Shown piece by piece: positions 63,457 through 64,000 of a DNA stretch of 64,000 bases. The notes beneath the pieces are model-generated. The model did not search any database. It was not told the origin of the DNA and saw nothing but the letters and a program-made list of their open reading frames with translations. A program made the position numbers and the translations under genes. The stretch spans positions 124,001 to 188,000 of the forward strand of contig NZ_CP039740.1 of the NCBI RefSeq assembly GCF_005153485.1, written 5' to 3'. The stretch is from Pseudolabrys sp. FHR47 (GTDB taxonomy: Bacteria > Pseudomonadota > Alphaproteobacteria > Rhizobiales > Xanthobacteraceae). Numbering within the stretch: the stretch's first letter is position 1; every line of letters begins with the position of its first letter.

Positions 63457-64000
63457 CTACCAACTGATCGCCGACGCCGGCTTGCGCTCGGCGACCACAG
63501 TGGACGAAACGATGCGGCCGTCGCCGAAATGCACGACGCGATGCGCGATATCCTGAATGGCGACGTTGTGGGTGATGATGAGCGTGGTGGCGCCGAGCTG
63601 GGCGTTCACCTGCGTCAGCGCTTCCAGCACCAGCACGCCGGTTTTGGAGTCGAGCGCGCCGGTCGGCTCGTCGCACAGCAGCACTTGCGGCCGCTTAGCG
63701 ATGGCGCGGGCGATCGCCACGCGTTGCTGTTCGCCGCCAGAGAGCTGCGCCGGGAAATGGTCCATGCGGCTCTTGAGGCCGACGATTTCGAGCGCTTCCT
63801 CCGGCCGCATCGGATCGTTGGCGATCTCGGTGACCAGTGCCACGTTCTCCCGGGCGGTCAGGCTCGGCACCAGGTTGTAGAACTGGAACACGAAGCCGAC
63901 ATGGTCGCGGCGGTAGAGCGTCAGTTCGCGGTCGTTGAAGCGGCTGAGTTCGTGATCGGTGAACCAGGCTTCGCCGGACGTGGCACGGTCGAGCCCGCCA
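63457..64000 (-). CDS. ABC transporter ATP-binding protein, LolD/MacB type (start beyond the window)
   Basis: The C-terminal 180 residues of an ABC ATPase are present; the N-terminus, with Walker A, lies beyond the right edge. It includes a Q-loop ([22 protein letters not shown]), the signature [16 protein letters not shown], Walker [13 protein letters not shown] and the H-loop TLIITHN. This is the FtsE/LolD/MacB class that pairs with FtsX-type permeases. It heads the minus-strand operon with the permease (5-nt gap) and adaptor. Confidence 0.9.
   Translation of the reverse strand, partial: GGLDRATSGEAWFTDHELSRFNDRELTLYRRDHVGFVFQFYNLVPSLTARENVALVTEIANDPMRPEEALEIVGLKSRMDHFPAQLSGGEQQRVAIARAIAKRPQVLLCDEPTGALDSKTGVLVLEALTQVNAQLGATTLIITHNVAIQDIAHRVVHFGDGRIVSSTVVAERKPASAISW

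Overview
The window is a 64 kb piece of GC-rich bacterial chromosome. It most probably comes from an alphaproteobacterium of the order Hyphomicrobiales (Rhizobiales), near Nitrobacteraceae/Xanthobacteraceae. That placement is inferred from gene order and protein sequence, not from a marker-gene search. The supporting evidence is: hemC-hemD-mic60-hemY in one operon (an alphaproteobacterial hallmark), a ~1,600-residue NAD-glutamate dehydrogenase, the ybbN/LON-like/Trm112 string, aminotransferase-ftsK-lolA-xth, and many short palindromic repeats of the kind common in this order. No insertion sequence, prophage, integrase or CRISPR array was seen, so most of the window is core chromosome with a few accessory modules.

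Layout. 1-5.5 kb: a lipoprotein cut by the window edge, a lyase of the fumarase/aspartase superfamily, an LplT-like MFS carrier, a 43-residue membrane protein, two related ParA-type ATPases (one with a degenerate P-loop) and tRNA-Thr(CGT). 5.5-10.2 kb (minus strand): the tetrapyrrole operon hemC-hemD-mic60-hemY. 10.3-22.1 kb (plus strand): tsaD, gpsA, an EVE-domain protein, acs, an unrecognised secreted protein, two tandem L,D-transpeptidases, rsmB, a heparinase-like protein and purH. 22.2-31 kb: NAD-GDH (minus strand), then a peroxidase-related protein, ggt, a YbaK-type deacylase and bioY. 31-33.3 kb (minus strand): a three-gene cytochrome operon encoding a cytochrome b561-diheme cytochrome c fusion, an SHP-type oxygen-binding cytochrome and a separate diheme cytochrome c. 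It is preceded by three TGTCAG direct repeats at exact 11-bp spacing. 33.4-38.2 kb: tRNA-Gly(GCC), a ProX-type deacylase, ybbN, a LON-like protein, a Trm112-like protein, a GST and a UbiH-like hydroxylase. 38.2-38.5 kb: a 32-residue membrane peptide gene with a perfect FNR/FixK box, a second dyad inside its promoter, and a strong terminator. 38.6-42 kb: tesB, two PII genes and amtB, the second PII and amtB behind a sigma-54 promoter. 42.3-46.9 kb: an accessory GH4-GH1-ABC cassette. 47-57 kb: DapC-like aminotransferase, ftsK, lolA, exonuclease III, a cyclic-nucleotide-domain protein, an OmpR-type regulator, a third L,D-transpeptidase and a HerA-like ATPase. 57-64 kb: methyltransferase-yggS, a Crp/Fnr regulator with an N-terminal Cys cluster, a single-domain response regulator, and a HlyD/FtsX/ABC tripartite system that runs off the right edge.

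The most unusual items are the SHP/DHC operon with its b561-DHC fusion and periodic operator, the micro-gene with the FNR box, the ParA pair in which one member has lost the signature lysine, and an MFS carrier whose C-terminus and stop codon lie inside a palindromic repeat.
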